DNA of 64,000 nt from Kovacikia minuta CCNUW1 (GTDB taxonomy: Bacteria > Cyanobacteriota > Cyanobacteriia > Leptolyngbyales > Leptolyngbyaceae): assembly GCF_020091585.1 (NCBI RefSeq), contig NZ_CP083582.1, forward strand, positions 4,536,536-4,600,535, written 5' to 3'. Made by a program: the position numbers and the translations under genes. Positions 18,401-26,797 of the stretch are shown here, in pieces; position 1 is the stretch's first letter; each line of letters begins with the position of its first letter. Under the pieces are notes generated by a model. The model saw only the letters and a list, made by a program, of their open reading frames with translations, ran no database searches and was not told the DNA's origin.

Positions 18401-21398
18401 TGTTGCCTTCTGGTAAGGACAGACTACCTTTGGTAACCAAAACAGGGGCATCATTTGCTGGAGTTACATTGATGCTGAAGGTTGCCGTTGGGATGGCACT
18501 GCTCGATCCGTCTGATGCAGTAAAGGAAAAACTGTCAGTCAGCGTTTCACTGCCATCATGAACATAGGTAATCCGGCTGTTTGGCAGATTGTTGATATCT
18601 GCCTGGCTAAAGGTTTGTCCGATCGTGAGCGGTGTACCAAATCGGTTCAAGGTGCCATGTGTTGGTGTCCCCTGTAACGTGTAAACAATTTGAGGTGGCG
18701 CATTGTCCAGATCGGTGATGTTCAGCAATGTGGTTGTAATTGCCGCTGTGGTTCCTTCAGTAATTGCCAGCCCTTTATTGGTCGTTAACACAGGTGCGAA
18801 ATTCGTTCGATTAACCGTAATATTGAAGGTCGCTGGAGTCAGGATGGTAGTTCCATCACTGACCGTGAAGGTAAAGCTGTCACTGTTGGTATTGCTGCCG
18901 TCATGGTCATAGAAAATCCGACCTGCGTTCAAATCTGCCTGGGTGAAGCTGGTTGTGGCGGTCGAATCGCGATAGAGAGTGCCTTTGGTTGGACTTGCGG
19001 TAACTGTGTAGACGATCGCATCTGGCAACGTCAGAGACTCCGCATCAGTTGTCGCTAAAATCGAAGCATTGATGGATTTAGACTCATCCTGGTTGACGGT
19101 TAAACCCAGATTGGTCGCCAACACAGGTGCATCATTCGATGGGGTGACGGCAATGCTTAAGGTGGTTAATGCGGGAGTCAGTGTACCACCCGCGCCATCG
19201 CCAACAGTAAAGATAAAGCTGTCACTGACTGTTTCACTGCCATTATGGCTGTATTGCAGTTTGGTGCCGCTGGTAATGTCTGCCTGAGTGAAGGTGCTCC
19301 CAGCGGTTAATGCTGCCCCATTTAGCAAAAGATTACCGTTAACAGGCAGATTATTAAGGCTATAAACAAGCTGGGAGGCAGGCTGCTCAATGTCTGTAGC
19401 CAATAGGTTTAAGGTTGTCAGCGTTGCCGCAGCGCCTTCAGTCACGGTCAAGTTTGTTTTGCTGACCAGAACCGGATTATCGTTAACGGGAACGACATTG
19501 ATGGTGTAGGTTGTATTGTCAATAATGCCACCCACACCATCGGATACATTGAAAACAAAACTGTCCGTCAGTGTTTCGCTGCCATTTTGGCTATAGCTGA
19601 GCTTGTTTGCATTGATATCTGCCTGGGTAAACGTGTTACCCACTATAATGGCAGCTCCGTTTAGGCTCAAGCTACCATTGGCGAGCGTACCTGGTGAAGC
19701 AACCAGCGTGTAAGTTACCTGGCTGGGCAAATTGTTCTCATCCGTGACCTGTAGAAGGCTGCTGGTAATTTTCCCCTCTGTGCCTTCATTAATGGTGAGA
19801 TTGGTTTTCGTTGCCAGGACAGGCAAGTTGTTTGTCGTGAAGCTTAGTTTGTAGGAACTACTTTCTCCAGGCTGACTAAAGACGCGAATGTAGTAACTTC
19901 CGGGAATTAGGTTGGCATTCGGGGGAGTTGTAATGTTTTCTGAGGCATTACCGGCTTGCCCAGATTCCAAAATGGGATTACCAGTACTATCGAGTATCTG
20001 GACATTCAAGTCACCGCTCAGATTGCCACCATCAATACCCGTTAAAGCTAAGCTCAAACTGGTAAGGCTGCCAAGAGAGAACTGGTAGTAGTCATTCCGA
20101 TCGCCATCATTGGCAAAGTCATAGTAGGTGCCGTTTCCATTCAGAGGACCGATCGAGAACGCACTCGCTAAGGAGTTGCCTGCAAGGTCACCCTGTGCAG
20201 GAGCTAAATATCGGGTAAAAGGTGCTAAGGGCAACCAGCTTGAATTAGAAACAATAGGCAGGTTGACGGATGACTTTAAGGCAGTGCCGTTCAGCAACCA
20301 GACCATGTTTTGATTATTGGCTGTGTTGTGCCACAAAAGATCGGACTTACCATCGCTGTTGAAGTCACCCGCGCCATAAATTTGCCAGTTCAGATCAGTT
20401 AATTGGGCGAAGTTGATCGTAGAAACGCGGGTCGAACCGTTCATGATCCAGACACCATTGACCCCAGTTGTACTCGTTCCAACCGTATTGTCACGAAATA
20501 CAATATCCGCCTGGCCATCACCATTAAAATCACCCACTGCTTGAATCTTAAAAGCAGTCCTTGGCTGGGCCTCGATCGCTACTGACGAAACAAAAATGGT
20601 GCCATTCATGAACCAGATAACATTCTGACCATTGGCATAGTTACGAAATACAATATCTGCTTTGTTATCCCGGTTAAAATCGCCAACTCCTGCAATTTGC
20701 CAGTTAGCATCTTTGATAACAGGAAGCGCAATACTGGAACTATAGACAGCTCCATTCATAAACCATATGATGTTTTGTCCGCTAACCGGATTGCGCCATA
20801 GAAGATCTGCTTTACCATCGTTATTGAAGTCTCCTGATCCTTGAACTTTCCAGTTCTTATCGGTAAGAGTACTTGTCAGCGTCGAGAATTCAAGCGATGT
20901 ACCATTCATCTGCCAAATCGCATTTTGACCGGTACTATAATTCCGCCAAATAATATCTGTTTTGGCATTGTTATCAGCTGCTACATTGAGGTTATAGCTG
21001 GTACTAGGAGTGGTGAGCGGATCAAGTGGATTGGCTGCCGCTCCTGGAGAGACATGAATGTAATAGGTGCCCGCATTTAGAATCGTGTTAATTGATTCGG
21101 TTAGCGTTCCAGTATTAGCTGAACGAAGGAAGATCCCGTTATTATCTGTGACAACTGCGCCAGTAACGCTGTCTCGAATCTCGACATTTGCATCGGCGCT
21201 AAGACCTGTCAAAGATAAAGTAACACTGCTACTTTTATTCAACGTAAAGCGGTAGTAATCACTTGAGTCAAGAACACCATTCTCAACACCAATTGATTCA
21301 TTGAACGTTTTAGCGCTAGCAATTAGATAAATTGGTTGCGCACTGGCTAAATTGTTTCCTACAGAATCGGGCATTGCTATAACCCCAACAAATGGCAT
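12486..21398 (-). CDS. Giant secreted repeat protein (PPC, VCBS/FG-GAP, about 21 CSPG/cadherin-like repeats)
   Basis: The protein has 2970 residues. N-terminal PPC-like domain (about 20-135, DYYRFTLNKSSSVTLSLTG); six VCBS/FG-GAP-like repeats (about 145-400, pattern GDFNxDGKADLLWRN); a second PPC-like domain (about 410-520). Then about 21 repeats of roughly 100-120 residues, each opening with NDAPxL or similar: ten CSPG-type (TEG...FTQADI...YSHNGSE...DSFxFTVSDG), seven VCBS/cadherin-like (NEDT...ISLADVDSG...NGTLNL) and four more CSPG-type. There is no cleavable signal peptide, consistent with type I secretion. The upstream minus-strand ABC exporter and parvulin fit that route. The likely role is a cell-surface or matrix adhesin. 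The N-terminus could also be the second Met (MPDSVGNN). Confidence 0.88.
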   Translation of the reverse strand: MPFVGVIAMPDSVGNNLASAQPIYLIASAKTFNESIGVENGVLDSSDYYRFTLNKSSSVTLSLTGLSADANVEIRDSVTGAVVTDNNGIFLRSANTGTLTESINTILNAGTYYIHVSPGAAANPLDPLTTPSTSYNLNVAADNNAKTDIIWRNYSTGQNAIWQMNGTSLEFSTLTSTLTDKNWKVQGSGDFNNDGKADLLWRNPVSGQNIIWFMNGAVYSSSIALPVIKDANWQIAGVGDFNRDNKADIVFRNYANGQNVIWFMNGTIFVSSVAIEAQPRTAFKIQAVGDFNGDGQADIVFRDNTVGTSTTGVNGVWIMNGSTRVSTINFAQLTDLNWQIYGAGDFNSDGKSDLLWHNTANNQNMVWLLNGTALKSSVNLPIVSNSSWLPLAPFTRYLAPAQGDLAGNSLASAFSIGPLNGNGTYYDFANDGDRNDYYQFSLGSLTSLSLALTGIDGGNLSGDLNVQILDSTGNPILESGQAGNASENITTPPNANLIPGSYYIRVFSQPGESSSYKLSFTTNNLPVLATKTNLTINEGTEGKITSSLLQVTDENNLPSQVTYTLVASPGTLANGSLSLNGAAIIVGNTFTQADINANKLSYSQNGSETLTDSFVFNVSDGVGGIIDNTTYTINVVPVNDNPVLVSKTNLTVTEGAAATLTTLNLLATDIEQPASQLVYSLNNLPVNGNLLLNGAALTAGSTFTQADITSGTKLQYSHNGSETVSDSFIFTVGDGAGGTLTPALTTLSIAVTPSNDAPVLATNLGLTVNQDESKSINASILATTDAESLTLPDAIVYTVTASPTKGTLYRDSTATTSFTQADLNAGRIFYDHDGSNTNSDSFTFTVSDGTTILTPATFNITVNRTNFAPVLTTNKGLAITEGTTAAITTTLLNITDLDNAPPQIVYTLQGTPTHGTLNRFGTPLTIGQTFSQADINNLPNSRITYVHDGSETLTDSFSFTASDGSSSAIPTATFSINVTPANDAPVLVTKGSLSLPEGNSVTINSSILKIADNDNPPPSSLVYSVTSAPTNGTLYLGNNAVTSFTQADVESGQLKYSHNGNESNSDNFTFTITDGVIAAPIGPNTVNIAITPVNDAPNLSLNKGLAVTEGLSATISNTELLVTDPDGPNPVTYTLNNGPTKGTLKLGNVVLTGSQTFTQADLASGQLSYTHDGSETTSDSFSFTASDGVAGTVPATNTFSITVTPANDVPVLVSNSGLSLSEAGSVTINNSILQITDGDNPSGSSLVYSVTNLPTNGTLFLGTTAVNSFTQADVNSGQLKYSHNGSESVSDNFTFTITDGVIAAPIGPNTVNIAITPVNDAPNLSLNKGLAVTEGLSATISNTELLVTDPDGPNPVTYTLNNGPTKGTLKLGNVVLTGSQTFTQADLASGQLSYTHDGSETTSDSFSFTASDGVAGTVPATNTFSITVTPANDVPVLVSNSGLSLSEAGSVTINNSILQITDGDNPSGSSLVYSVTNLPTNGTLFLGTTAVNSFTQADVNSGQLKYSHNGSESVSDNFTFTITDGVIAAPIGPNTVNIAITPVNDAPNLSLNKGLAVTEGLSATISNTELLVTDPDGPGPITYTLGTTPTRGSLVLGGVTLSSGQTFTQTDIGNSQLSYVHNGSETISDSFTFTASDGSTGTLSPKTFGITITPVNDAPLLTLPSSQTVNEDNQLTFSNATRISLSDAENNNPITVDLAVANGTLTLSSTAGVTGNGTNSVRVTGTVAAINTALNNLIYKPALNFSGPDAIAFTANDGTDTSTGTIDITVAAVNDAPTLTIPTGTQVADEDAPLLLTINTTDIDAGESPVRASIATSNGTLNLATTNGISFLDGANGSSTLSLEGTIADIRAALSTLTYRGNPDFNGTDSITLTINDQDVTGSPGPLSVTRTIPINVRPVNDAPSFIGGANQTVNEDAGAQTVTGWATNILSGPINESGQTVNFVVVNNSNPTLFTPGGQPVINPNGTLTYTPTANAFGSSVITVRLQDNGGTTLGGVDTSSDYTFTLNVNSVNDAPTFTKGGNITVNEDAPAQSVAWATNISPGPANEGGQTVNFLVNNDNPSLFAVAPTIAPNGTLSYTLAQDANGSATVTVRLQDNGGVDNGGIETSTLQSFVITATPVNDAPTLTLPGSQIVDEDTTLNITGVSINDVDAGNGIVRVTLAALGTGAPSTGGNISFNNAAGVTVTGNNSNSVTLTGSLTDLNNALNSFSYQGKTNINGLEQIAITVNDQNLTGSGGAKSVTQTLNVLINSVNDAPVLSVAGGTNRTVAEDTLLTLSGISIADVDAGTSNLEVTVSVLQGLLNAAAAGSPATIIGGAGSNTLTITGNQAAINATLSNLRYQGNPNYNGTDIVTVTVNDQGNTGVIGGALTDTRSLSINVTPVNDLPTLTLPTGLLSVNEDTNLAFTGATAISLADVDSGTNPIRVTLGVANGTLNLATDGLTTISGANGTKSAVYEGTVEAIAAALNTLIYRGNLDYTGPDQLTITVNDKGFVGATPPGVDVTQTVNIDVTTVNDPPALVTNKVLTLNEGSTQVITNGLLRTTDVDNPATAIVYTIQAGSVPLNGSLLRGATVLAAGATFTQDEINQGLIKYVHNGSETISDRFTFQVSDGGAAPITASFNISVNPINDVPTLVVNDLLPVSEGQSATISGSLLRVTDPDNTAGQLVYTVTNNPSSGSVALNGSNLTIGQTFTQDDINQNRISYRHNGSETTSDSFTFTVSDGAGGNIGSTSFKVGITPVDDAPVLVSNGPLTIAEGAITTITKTVLQTSDPEGQPLTYKLLSNPLRGTLFLNNVALGVNGSFTQADIDSGRLSYQHNGSETIRDTFTYSVTDGTTTNTEIFDINVTPVNDLPQLLTPNPTITVSGNVSSVTEISQGVLQVIDVDNTSAQLVYKLVSAPNPAFGQIRLNGVGLLAGQTFTQADINSGKVSYQSNGGGSTDTFQLSVSDGGSGGTLPTQYFTINFAYPD
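16666..18200 (-). repeat. Near-identical 675-bp tandem repeat inside the giant gene
   Basis: Matching positions recur exactly 675 bases apart (for example GTAACCAGCAATTCTG at 16681, 17356 and 18031), giving about 2.3 copies of a 225-residue, two-domain unit. Copies differ by only a few bases, so the duplication is recent or maintained by recombination. The unit keeps the reading frame. Confidence 0.85.
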
Positions 21399-21516
21399 AG
21401 CTATAGTGCCCGTGAGTAAATCGCTACTAACGGTATTCCTGGATTTTCATAAAAATATTCTTACAGGCTTCTAAAGTACCGTAATTTTACTGAAAGTGAT
21501 GTCTATAAAGTCCTAA

Positions 21517-21556
21517 CAAAAAGCCGATGTTTGGTTAACCAAACATCGGCTTTTTG
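21517..21556 (-). terminator. Perfect 40-base palindrome after the ABC exporter gene
   Basis: CAAAAAGCCGATGTTTGGTT and its exact complement form a hairpin with A- and T-rich flanks, 40 bases after the exporter stop and before the giant gene start. It is a strong rho-independent terminator candidate for the minus strand. The symmetry would let it act in both directions, so the giant gene may have its own promoter. Confidence 0.75.
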
Positions 21557-21595
21557 AAGAGGATATTTACTGGAAATCGATTCCCACTTTCCTAT

Positions 21596-24199
21596 TTAAA
21601 CATTCGCCTGCTGACGTTGGTAGAGAGACCAGTACAAGCCTTTACTGCCAAGTAGTTCCGTGTGGGTTCCTTTTTCAACTAAAACCCCCTTTTCCAAAAC
21701 CACAATCAGATCTGCCCGTTTGAGTGGGGCAAAGCGGTGAGCAATCACAAAGACTGTGCGATTATGGGAAACTCGTTGCAGGTTTTGCAGAACCTGCTGT
21801 TCCGTTTCAGCATCAAGGGCGCTGGTGGCTTCGTCTAATACCAGGATGGGGGCTTTGGAAAGGAACAACCGTGCTAGTGCAAGCCGTTGACGCTGTCCCC
21901 CGGACAGGGCGGTGCCCCGTTCTCCCACACTGGTTTCATAACCCTGGGGCAAATCGCTGATGAAGTCGTGTGCAACGGCTAACCGAGCCGCTTCAACCAC
22001 CTGTTCAGCTGTAATATCGGGATTACCGAGGCTGATATTTTCCAAAACCGAGCCGTTAAAGATGAAGTCTTCTTGCAAAACCACACCAACTTGTTGCCTG
22101 AGAGAAGCAAGATCGGCACTTTTAATGTCGAACCCATCAATCAGGATGCGCCCGGACTCAACCGGGTACAGACGTTGAACCAGTTTTGAAAGAGTGCTTT
22201 TGCCTGAGCCGCTACGTCCCACAACCCCGACTAACATGCCGGGTTCGACCGAAAAGGAGATACCCCGTAGAACAGGTTCCTGGGTTGGAAGATAACGGAA
22301 AAACACCTGGTCAAAGGTGACCTGCCCACTTAGGGGAGGAAGAACCAGCCCAGATCCAGCTTCAGCTTCAGGAGCTGTGTTGAGAATATCACCAATTCGA
22401 TCGACGGATAGCAGCACCTGTTGCAGGTTTTGCCAGAGTTGAACCAGCCGTAACAGGGGACCAGTCATTCTACCAGAGAGCATCTGGAAGGCAACAAGTT
22501 GACCGATCGTCATTTTCTGTTCGATGACGAGTTTTGCCCCAAACCAAAGGACGATCAGGTAGGAAAGATTAGTCAGAAAATCCGCGATGTTGCTGCTGAT
22601 ATTAGAAGTGGTGGAAGCTTTAAAGCCGGTGCGAATGAAACGGGCGAAAAGACCTTCCCAGCGATCGCGGGCAACCTTCTCAGCCGTATGGGCTTTCACC
22701 GCCTGAATCCCTGTGACCGTTTCCACCAGGAAAGATTGACTATCAGCACTGCGATTAAAGGTTTCGTTCAACCAGTTTCGCAGGATAGGAGTAGCCGTGA
22801 GGGTCAGCAGAATAAATAAGGGAATCACTGCCAGGGCTGCCAGCGTCAGGGGGACGCTGTAGTAAAGCATGATTGCCAGGTATACGACTGAGAAAACGGC
22901 ATCCAGGACAACGGTCAGAGCAGTTCCAGTCAAGAATTGACGAATGTTTTCCAGTTCTTGAACACGGGCAACGGTATCCCCCACTCGGCGTTGCTCAAAG
23001 TAAGAGAGGGGCAACCGCATGAGATGCCGGAAAAGTTGGGCAGACAGGCTGAGATCTAAACGACGAGCAGTATGCGTAAAGATAAACAATCGCAACGTGC
23101 CCAGAAACGCTTCAAAGAACGCCACACTTAGAAGTGCGATCGCCATTACATCTAGCGTCGCGATACTCCCCTGAACCATTACCTTATCGATCACAACCTG
23201 GGTAATGACAGGAGTCGTAAGACCTAGAATTTGCAGCGTAAAAGATGCCAGCAGCACCTCCATCAGAAGGGTGCGGTACTTCATTACAGCGGGCAAGAAC
23301 CAACCCAGATTGAACCGCTCTTGTTTTTGAATTACATCAATCAACCAGAGCTGGCCATCCCAGGCGGGTTCTGCAAGCGCACGTGGAACGCTTTCACAGG
23401 TTTGGGCCGGATTGAGGGGATCGGACAGAATCAGGCGATCGCCCCGCATGGCGTACACCAAAACCCAGTGAAATGGAGCATTGGTTGCACTTCCTGAGGA
23501 TTTTCCATTGAGCACCACCCCACTGGGGGGTGCGGCATCCCTCCACTGCATCAGTGCCGGGAAGGGAAACTGGCGCAAATCAGCCCAGCTCGTTTCTACC
23601 CGACGCAAGTGCAAGCCCAATTTTTCGGACGCTTCAATGACATCCGGCCCACGCTGCCCGCGCAGTTGACGCTGCACCCAATCGATTTGAGTTGGAATTT
23701 GTAGGTGGTTTGCCGCCATTGTCAAACAGGCGGCGGCTGTATTTACATTGGAAACAAAGGGAAAGCCTGTAACAGACTGACGCGTGTTCGCGGTTTGGGG
23801 GAGATAGCGTCCCCGTTGCTGCGCCCAAAATTGCTCCAGGTTGGTTGAAGAGATTGATCCCCAGAGGTCAGATTTCCACACTGCCACGACCACATCTTTG
23901 TCGGCGGCTCTCGCCTTCCAAAAGCCAGGGAGGTCCAGGCGATCGCCCAACCAATCCCCCTGTTTGAGGATGGTAGATTGCCCTTCCTCTGGCACCAGAC
24001 GCACTTTCCCTGCCAGCACTAGTATCTGGCTACCGGAATCAGTCGTGGACCAGAGCATTTCCCCCAGGCTATAGCGGCGAATTTCAGCCACCTGCTTGAA
24101 CTGGATTTGCTGTTCGGGGCTAAGAAAACTGAGAGGAGGAACCTCCCAGGGCAAGTTTGGAGCTAGGTCATTTGCAATCATTTCGGCTTCCTGCATCAA
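21596..24199 (-). CDS. Type I secretion ABC transporter (cNMP-like, C39-like, TMD, NBD)
   Basis: The protein has 867 residues. Residues about 25-125 resemble a cyclic-nucleotide-binding fold. Residues about 140-275 are a C39-like domain in which the catalytic Cys position reads Thr154 (NTAAACL instead of DCGAACL), while His244 (FHWVLV) and Asp260 (LSDP) remain; it is therefore probably a non-cleaving docking domain as in HlyB. Six membrane helices span about 300-580. The nucleotide-binding domain has Walker A GRSGSGKST, signature LSGGQRQRL, Walker B ILVLDEATS and H-loop IAHR. It acts in the inner membrane and probably exports the giant repeat protein encoded downstream. No HlyD-like adaptor gene is in the window. 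Confidence 0.88.
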   Translation of the reverse strand: MMQEAEMIANDLAPNLPWEVPPLSFLSPEQQIQFKQVAEIRRYSLGEMLWSTTDSGSQILVLAGKVRLVPEEGQSTILKQGDWLGDRLDLPGFWKARAADKDVVVAVWKSDLWGSISSTNLEQFWAQQRGRYLPQTANTRQSVTGFPFVSNVNTAAACLTMAANHLQIPTQIDWVQRQLRGQRGPDVIEASEKLGLHLRRVETSWADLRQFPFPALMQWRDAAPPSGVVLNGKSSGSATNAPFHWVLVYAMRGDRLILSDPLNPAQTCESVPRALAEPAWDGQLWLIDVIQKQERFNLGWFLPAVMKYRTLLMEVLLASFTLQILGLTTPVITQVVIDKVMVQGSIATLDVMAIALLSVAFFEAFLGTLRLFIFTHTARRLDLSLSAQLFRHLMRLPLSYFEQRRVGDTVARVQELENIRQFLTGTALTVVLDAVFSVVYLAIMLYYSVPLTLAALAVIPLFILLTLTATPILRNWLNETFNRSADSQSFLVETVTGIQAVKAHTAEKVARDRWEGLFARFIRTGFKASTTSNISSNIADFLTNLSYLIVLWFGAKLVIEQKMTIGQLVAFQMLSGRMTGPLLRLVQLWQNLQQVLLSVDRIGDILNTAPEAEAGSGLVLPPLSGQVTFDQVFFRYLPTQEPVLRGISFSVEPGMLVGVVGRSGSGKSTLSKLVQRLYPVESGRILIDGFDIKSADLASLRQQVGVVLQEDFIFNGSVLENISLGNPDITAEQVVEAARLAVAHDFISDLPQGYETSVGERGTALSGGQRQRLALARLFLSKAPILVLDEATSALDAETEQQVLQNLQRVSHNRTVFVIAHRFAPLKRADLIVVLEKGVLVEKGTHTELLGSKGLYWSLYQRQQANV

Positions 24200-24298
24200 T
24201 GCTGATTTGGAAAGGGGGCAATCAACACTTGCATTACAAAAGTTGCGTTACAAAAGTTGACTGGTGGAAGTAAACGGACGTGAGTCGTCTTCCTAAGG

Positions 24299-25069
24299 TT
24301 ATTCATTTACTTGGAGCTTGACAGTCATCGTTTGGATTTTTTCTGTAATCCAGCGCTCGAACAATTCATTCTGCATCGCCTGACGAAGTTGGGCATCTTC
24401 TAGTGTGGCAGGTAAAAACTGTTCGACACGAAATATTGCCCAATGTTTTTCGGATTCAATGGGTCCTACCAATTCACCGGGGTTGGAGGAATCGATCGCT
24501 GCCCGCAAGATATCCGGTAAGGTGCCTCGGCTGACAGGCCCCATCATGCCATTGGCAACCTTTTCATCAGCGATTGAATACTCCTGGGCAAGCTGCTCAA
24601 AGCTGCCTCCTTCTTTGATTTGGGTATAAAGCTCGTCAGCCAGATCCTTGTCTGCAACCACAATGCGGGAAAGGACAACCCGATCAAAAAATAGTTTCCG
24701 TTCAATAAAATGTTCCTGAAGCCGTGCTTCGGTAATTAACGCCTTCAGCTTTTCCAGCTTGAAACTATTTGAAATCTGAGTGTGGAATTGCTCATAGTTA
24801 ATACCATTGCGCGTTAGCCATTCCTGAAATGCTTTGGCATCAGTCAGCTGCTGTTGCAGGCGAAAATCTACAACGGCTTGCTCAACCACAGCGGGGCTGA
24901 CCTCAAGCTCTTCCCTGGTTGCCAACTCCCGTTCCAGAACATACTGACGCAGAATGTCGCCAATAAAGCCCTGAAGTTTCCCTCCTGACTGGAGGTATCT
25001 CAAACATTGCCGCAAAGAAAGGGGCTGTTCATCGACAATTAAGAGCGCTTTTGATTCTTGTGATTCCAT
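24299..25069 (-). CDS. PpiC-type peptidylprolyl isomerase (parvulin) of a secretion locus
   Basis: A 256-residue parvulin-type isomerase and chaperone. The N-terminal 120 residues form a helical SurA-like region, and the PpiC domain lies around 125-235 (VVLSRIVVADKDLADELYTQ ... GSFEQLAQEYSIADE ... GPVSRGTLPDIL). There is no N-terminal signal peptide, so it probably acts in the cytoplasm. It lies 100 bases upstream of the ABC exporter on the same strand. Cyanobacterial type I secretion loci often contain such an isomerase, which may keep the substrate export-competent. Confidence 0.82.
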   Translation of the reverse strand: MESQESKALLIVDEQPLSLRQCLRYLQSGGKLQGFIGDILRQYVLERELATREELEVSPAVVEQAVVDFRLQQQLTDAKAFQEWLTRNGINYEQFHTQISNSFKLEKLKALITEARLQEHFIERKLFFDRVVLSRIVVADKDLADELYTQIKEGGSFEQLAQEYSIADEKVANGMMGPVSRGTLPDILRAAIDSSNPGELVGPIESEKHWAIFRVEQFLPATLEDAQLRQAMQNELFERWITEKIQTMTVKLQVNE

Positions 25070-25757
25070 GAGATAACGAGGTTGATAGGGGTCTTCGGTC
25101 TTCTGTTATCTTGCCCACATTTATTTCCAGATTTACACAAATTTGCTCTGGCTTTACTGGAAATTTCGGAAGGCTTTGACGACAATCGCAATTAGCAGAT
25201 ATGTCTTTCATTGGTTCACTGCGTAAATTCCGCAACCCGGACTATTTAAAGTAAGGGAGTGCTTGCTCTTTGAGGCTACGTATCCCTCGTATATACTCGT
25301 AGGCGGGTTGGCTTGTAAGCACAGGAACCGGGAATATCTGCTGCCCTGATTGATTGACTTTCCTGGGTTAAAGCCGTTAAACAATACGCAGGAGGCAACT
25401 CTATTAGATACGATCGCACCTGATTGGGTGGGTAGATTAGGTAGATACAGTTCATTCAGCCGTTTTTTAGCGAAGCTATAGCTGCCCTGCAAGAATTTAC
25501 TCCTAATAGAGTTTTTCCATCAACGCCCCTGAATTCTCTCAAGGACACTTCACTAGAACTTTATACCCTGTGCCACTTCTTGTACCTAACACTCCAGTGG
25601 GGGGCAAGGGCAGTGAGTCAGGTCACACTCCCTCGGAAATCATCTGAACTCAAATCATAAATAGATCTGAACTCCGACCGGATAACTGGGGTTTTATGGC
25701 ATGATCACTAGAGTAATCTGTAAGGATTTTGGTTCTAGCAATTCAAAGGAATCGATT
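25070..25757. other. Intergenic 0.69 kb, no gene recognised
   Basis: It separates the divergent parvulin and peroxiredoxin genes. I see no conserved protein in any frame. Promoters of both genes must lie here, but no box is clear enough to call. Confidence 0.5.
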
Positions 25758-26394
25758 ATGGTTCTCCAATTAGGCGATACAGTTCCCAACTTTACCCAGC
25801 AGTCCAGTGAGGGCGAAATTAATTTCTACGACTGGGCAGGTGATAGCTGGGTTGTTTTCTTTTCTCACCCCGCAGACTACACCCCCGTCTGCACCACTGA
25901 ACTAGGTGAAGTTGCCAAACTCAAGTCTGAGTTCGAAAAGCGCAACCGCAAAAGTAATTGCCTTAAGTGTGGATGATGCTGACTCCCACAAAGGTTGGAT
26001 CGGTGATATCAACGAAACTCAAAAAACAACCGTCAACTATCCTATCCTGGCAGACGCCGACAAGTCGGTTTCTGAACTCTATGGCATGATCCACCCCAAT
26101 GCCAATGCCAAGGTTACTGTGCGGACGGTGTTCGTGATTGATCCCCAAAAGAAACTGCGTTTGAGCATTACCTACCCCCCCAGCACGGGACGCAATTTTG
26201 AAGAAATTTTGCGGGTAATTGACTCTCTGCAACTGACTGATAACTACGGTGTAGCAACTCCTGTAAACTGGAAAGATGGCGACGATGTGGTGGTTGTGCC
26301 CTCTATTTCTACTGAAGAAGCGAAGCAGAAGTTTCCCAAGGGGCTTACAGAAGTTAAACCTTACCTGCGTTTAACACCTCAGCCAAATAAGTAA
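25758..26394 (+). pseudogene. 1-Cys peroxiredoxin (Prx6 type), single-base frameshift
   Basis: A thiol peroxidase that reduces H2O2 and alkyl hydroperoxides. It starts MVLQLGDTVPNFTQQSSEGE at an ATG preceded by AAAGGA; the peroxidatic Cys is in HPADYTPVCTTELGEV. The reading frame breaks near 25945: CGCAACCGCAAAAG should read CGCAAC GCA AAA, so one extra C is present. It continues as AKVIALSVDDADSHKGWIGD through the Prx6 C-domain to 26394. Removing one base restores a normal protein of about 211 residues. A base-call error is more likely than real inactivation. Confidence 0.85.
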
Positions 26395-26429
26395 GGATCG
26401 TAGATTGAATAACCTGTCAAAGCGATTGC

Positions 26430-26730
26430 TATCTGCCCTCATCCCCAACCCTTCTCCCCAGGGAGAAGGGCACAAGTACTTCTTGTTCCCTCTCCTTAGG
26501 GCTACGGTGTACACACAAGTCGATCGCTGATTCGTTTTCCGAAAACCTGATCCTCCACAACCTTGATTTCTCGTTGCCGGTTCTCAATAAGCCGAGATTA
26601 TTGAGATTTCAGCCAATTTCCAAAGTTGAGGCAGAGCAAGGGTTTCAGGACTTGTGTTCACAGATTTCCGACTTGTGTGTACACGGTAGCTCCTTAGGGA
26701 GAGGGCTAGGGTGAGGGCAACATTTCAGGT
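26430..26730. repeat. Dispersed palindromic repeat interrupted by the 190-bp element
   Basis: The sequence CCCTCATCCCCAACCCTTCT...CTCCTTAGG, [insert], TCCTTAGGGAGAGGGCTAGGG is a common cyanobacterial intergenic palindrome type. The 190-bp miniature element is inserted in it. Confidence 0.6.
26501..26690. mobile_element. 190-bp miniature inverted-repeat element, copy 2
   Basis: It has the same sequence as 11911-12100, with the terminal repeats GCTACGGTGTACACACAAGT and ACTTGTGTGTACACGGTAGC. It is flanked by the direct repeat TCCTTAGG (26493-26500 and 26691-26698), independently confirming an 8-base duplication and the element borders. Confidence 0.88.
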
Positions 26731-26797
26731 TACTAAATCTTCATTCCTAAGTCGCTGAAAGTTGGTTATTAAGGGTTAGCGATAGGGTGGGCGTTGC

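Noticed and set aside
12831-20585. Numerous plus-strand open frames of 60-180 codons opposite the giant repeat gene
   Set aside because: They mirror the repetitive codon pattern of the minus-strand gene, recur at the same 675-bp spacing as its repeat and show no family features.
21596-24199. Bacteriocin-processing exporter (active C39 peptidase)
   Set aside because: The catalytic Cys position is Thr and no small double-glycine precursor gene was seen; type I export of the large protein fits better.
25208-25492. 94-codon minus-strand frame upstream of the parvulin gene
   Set aside because: It runs through AT-rich spacer with no domain, and it would place a gene across the likely promoter region.
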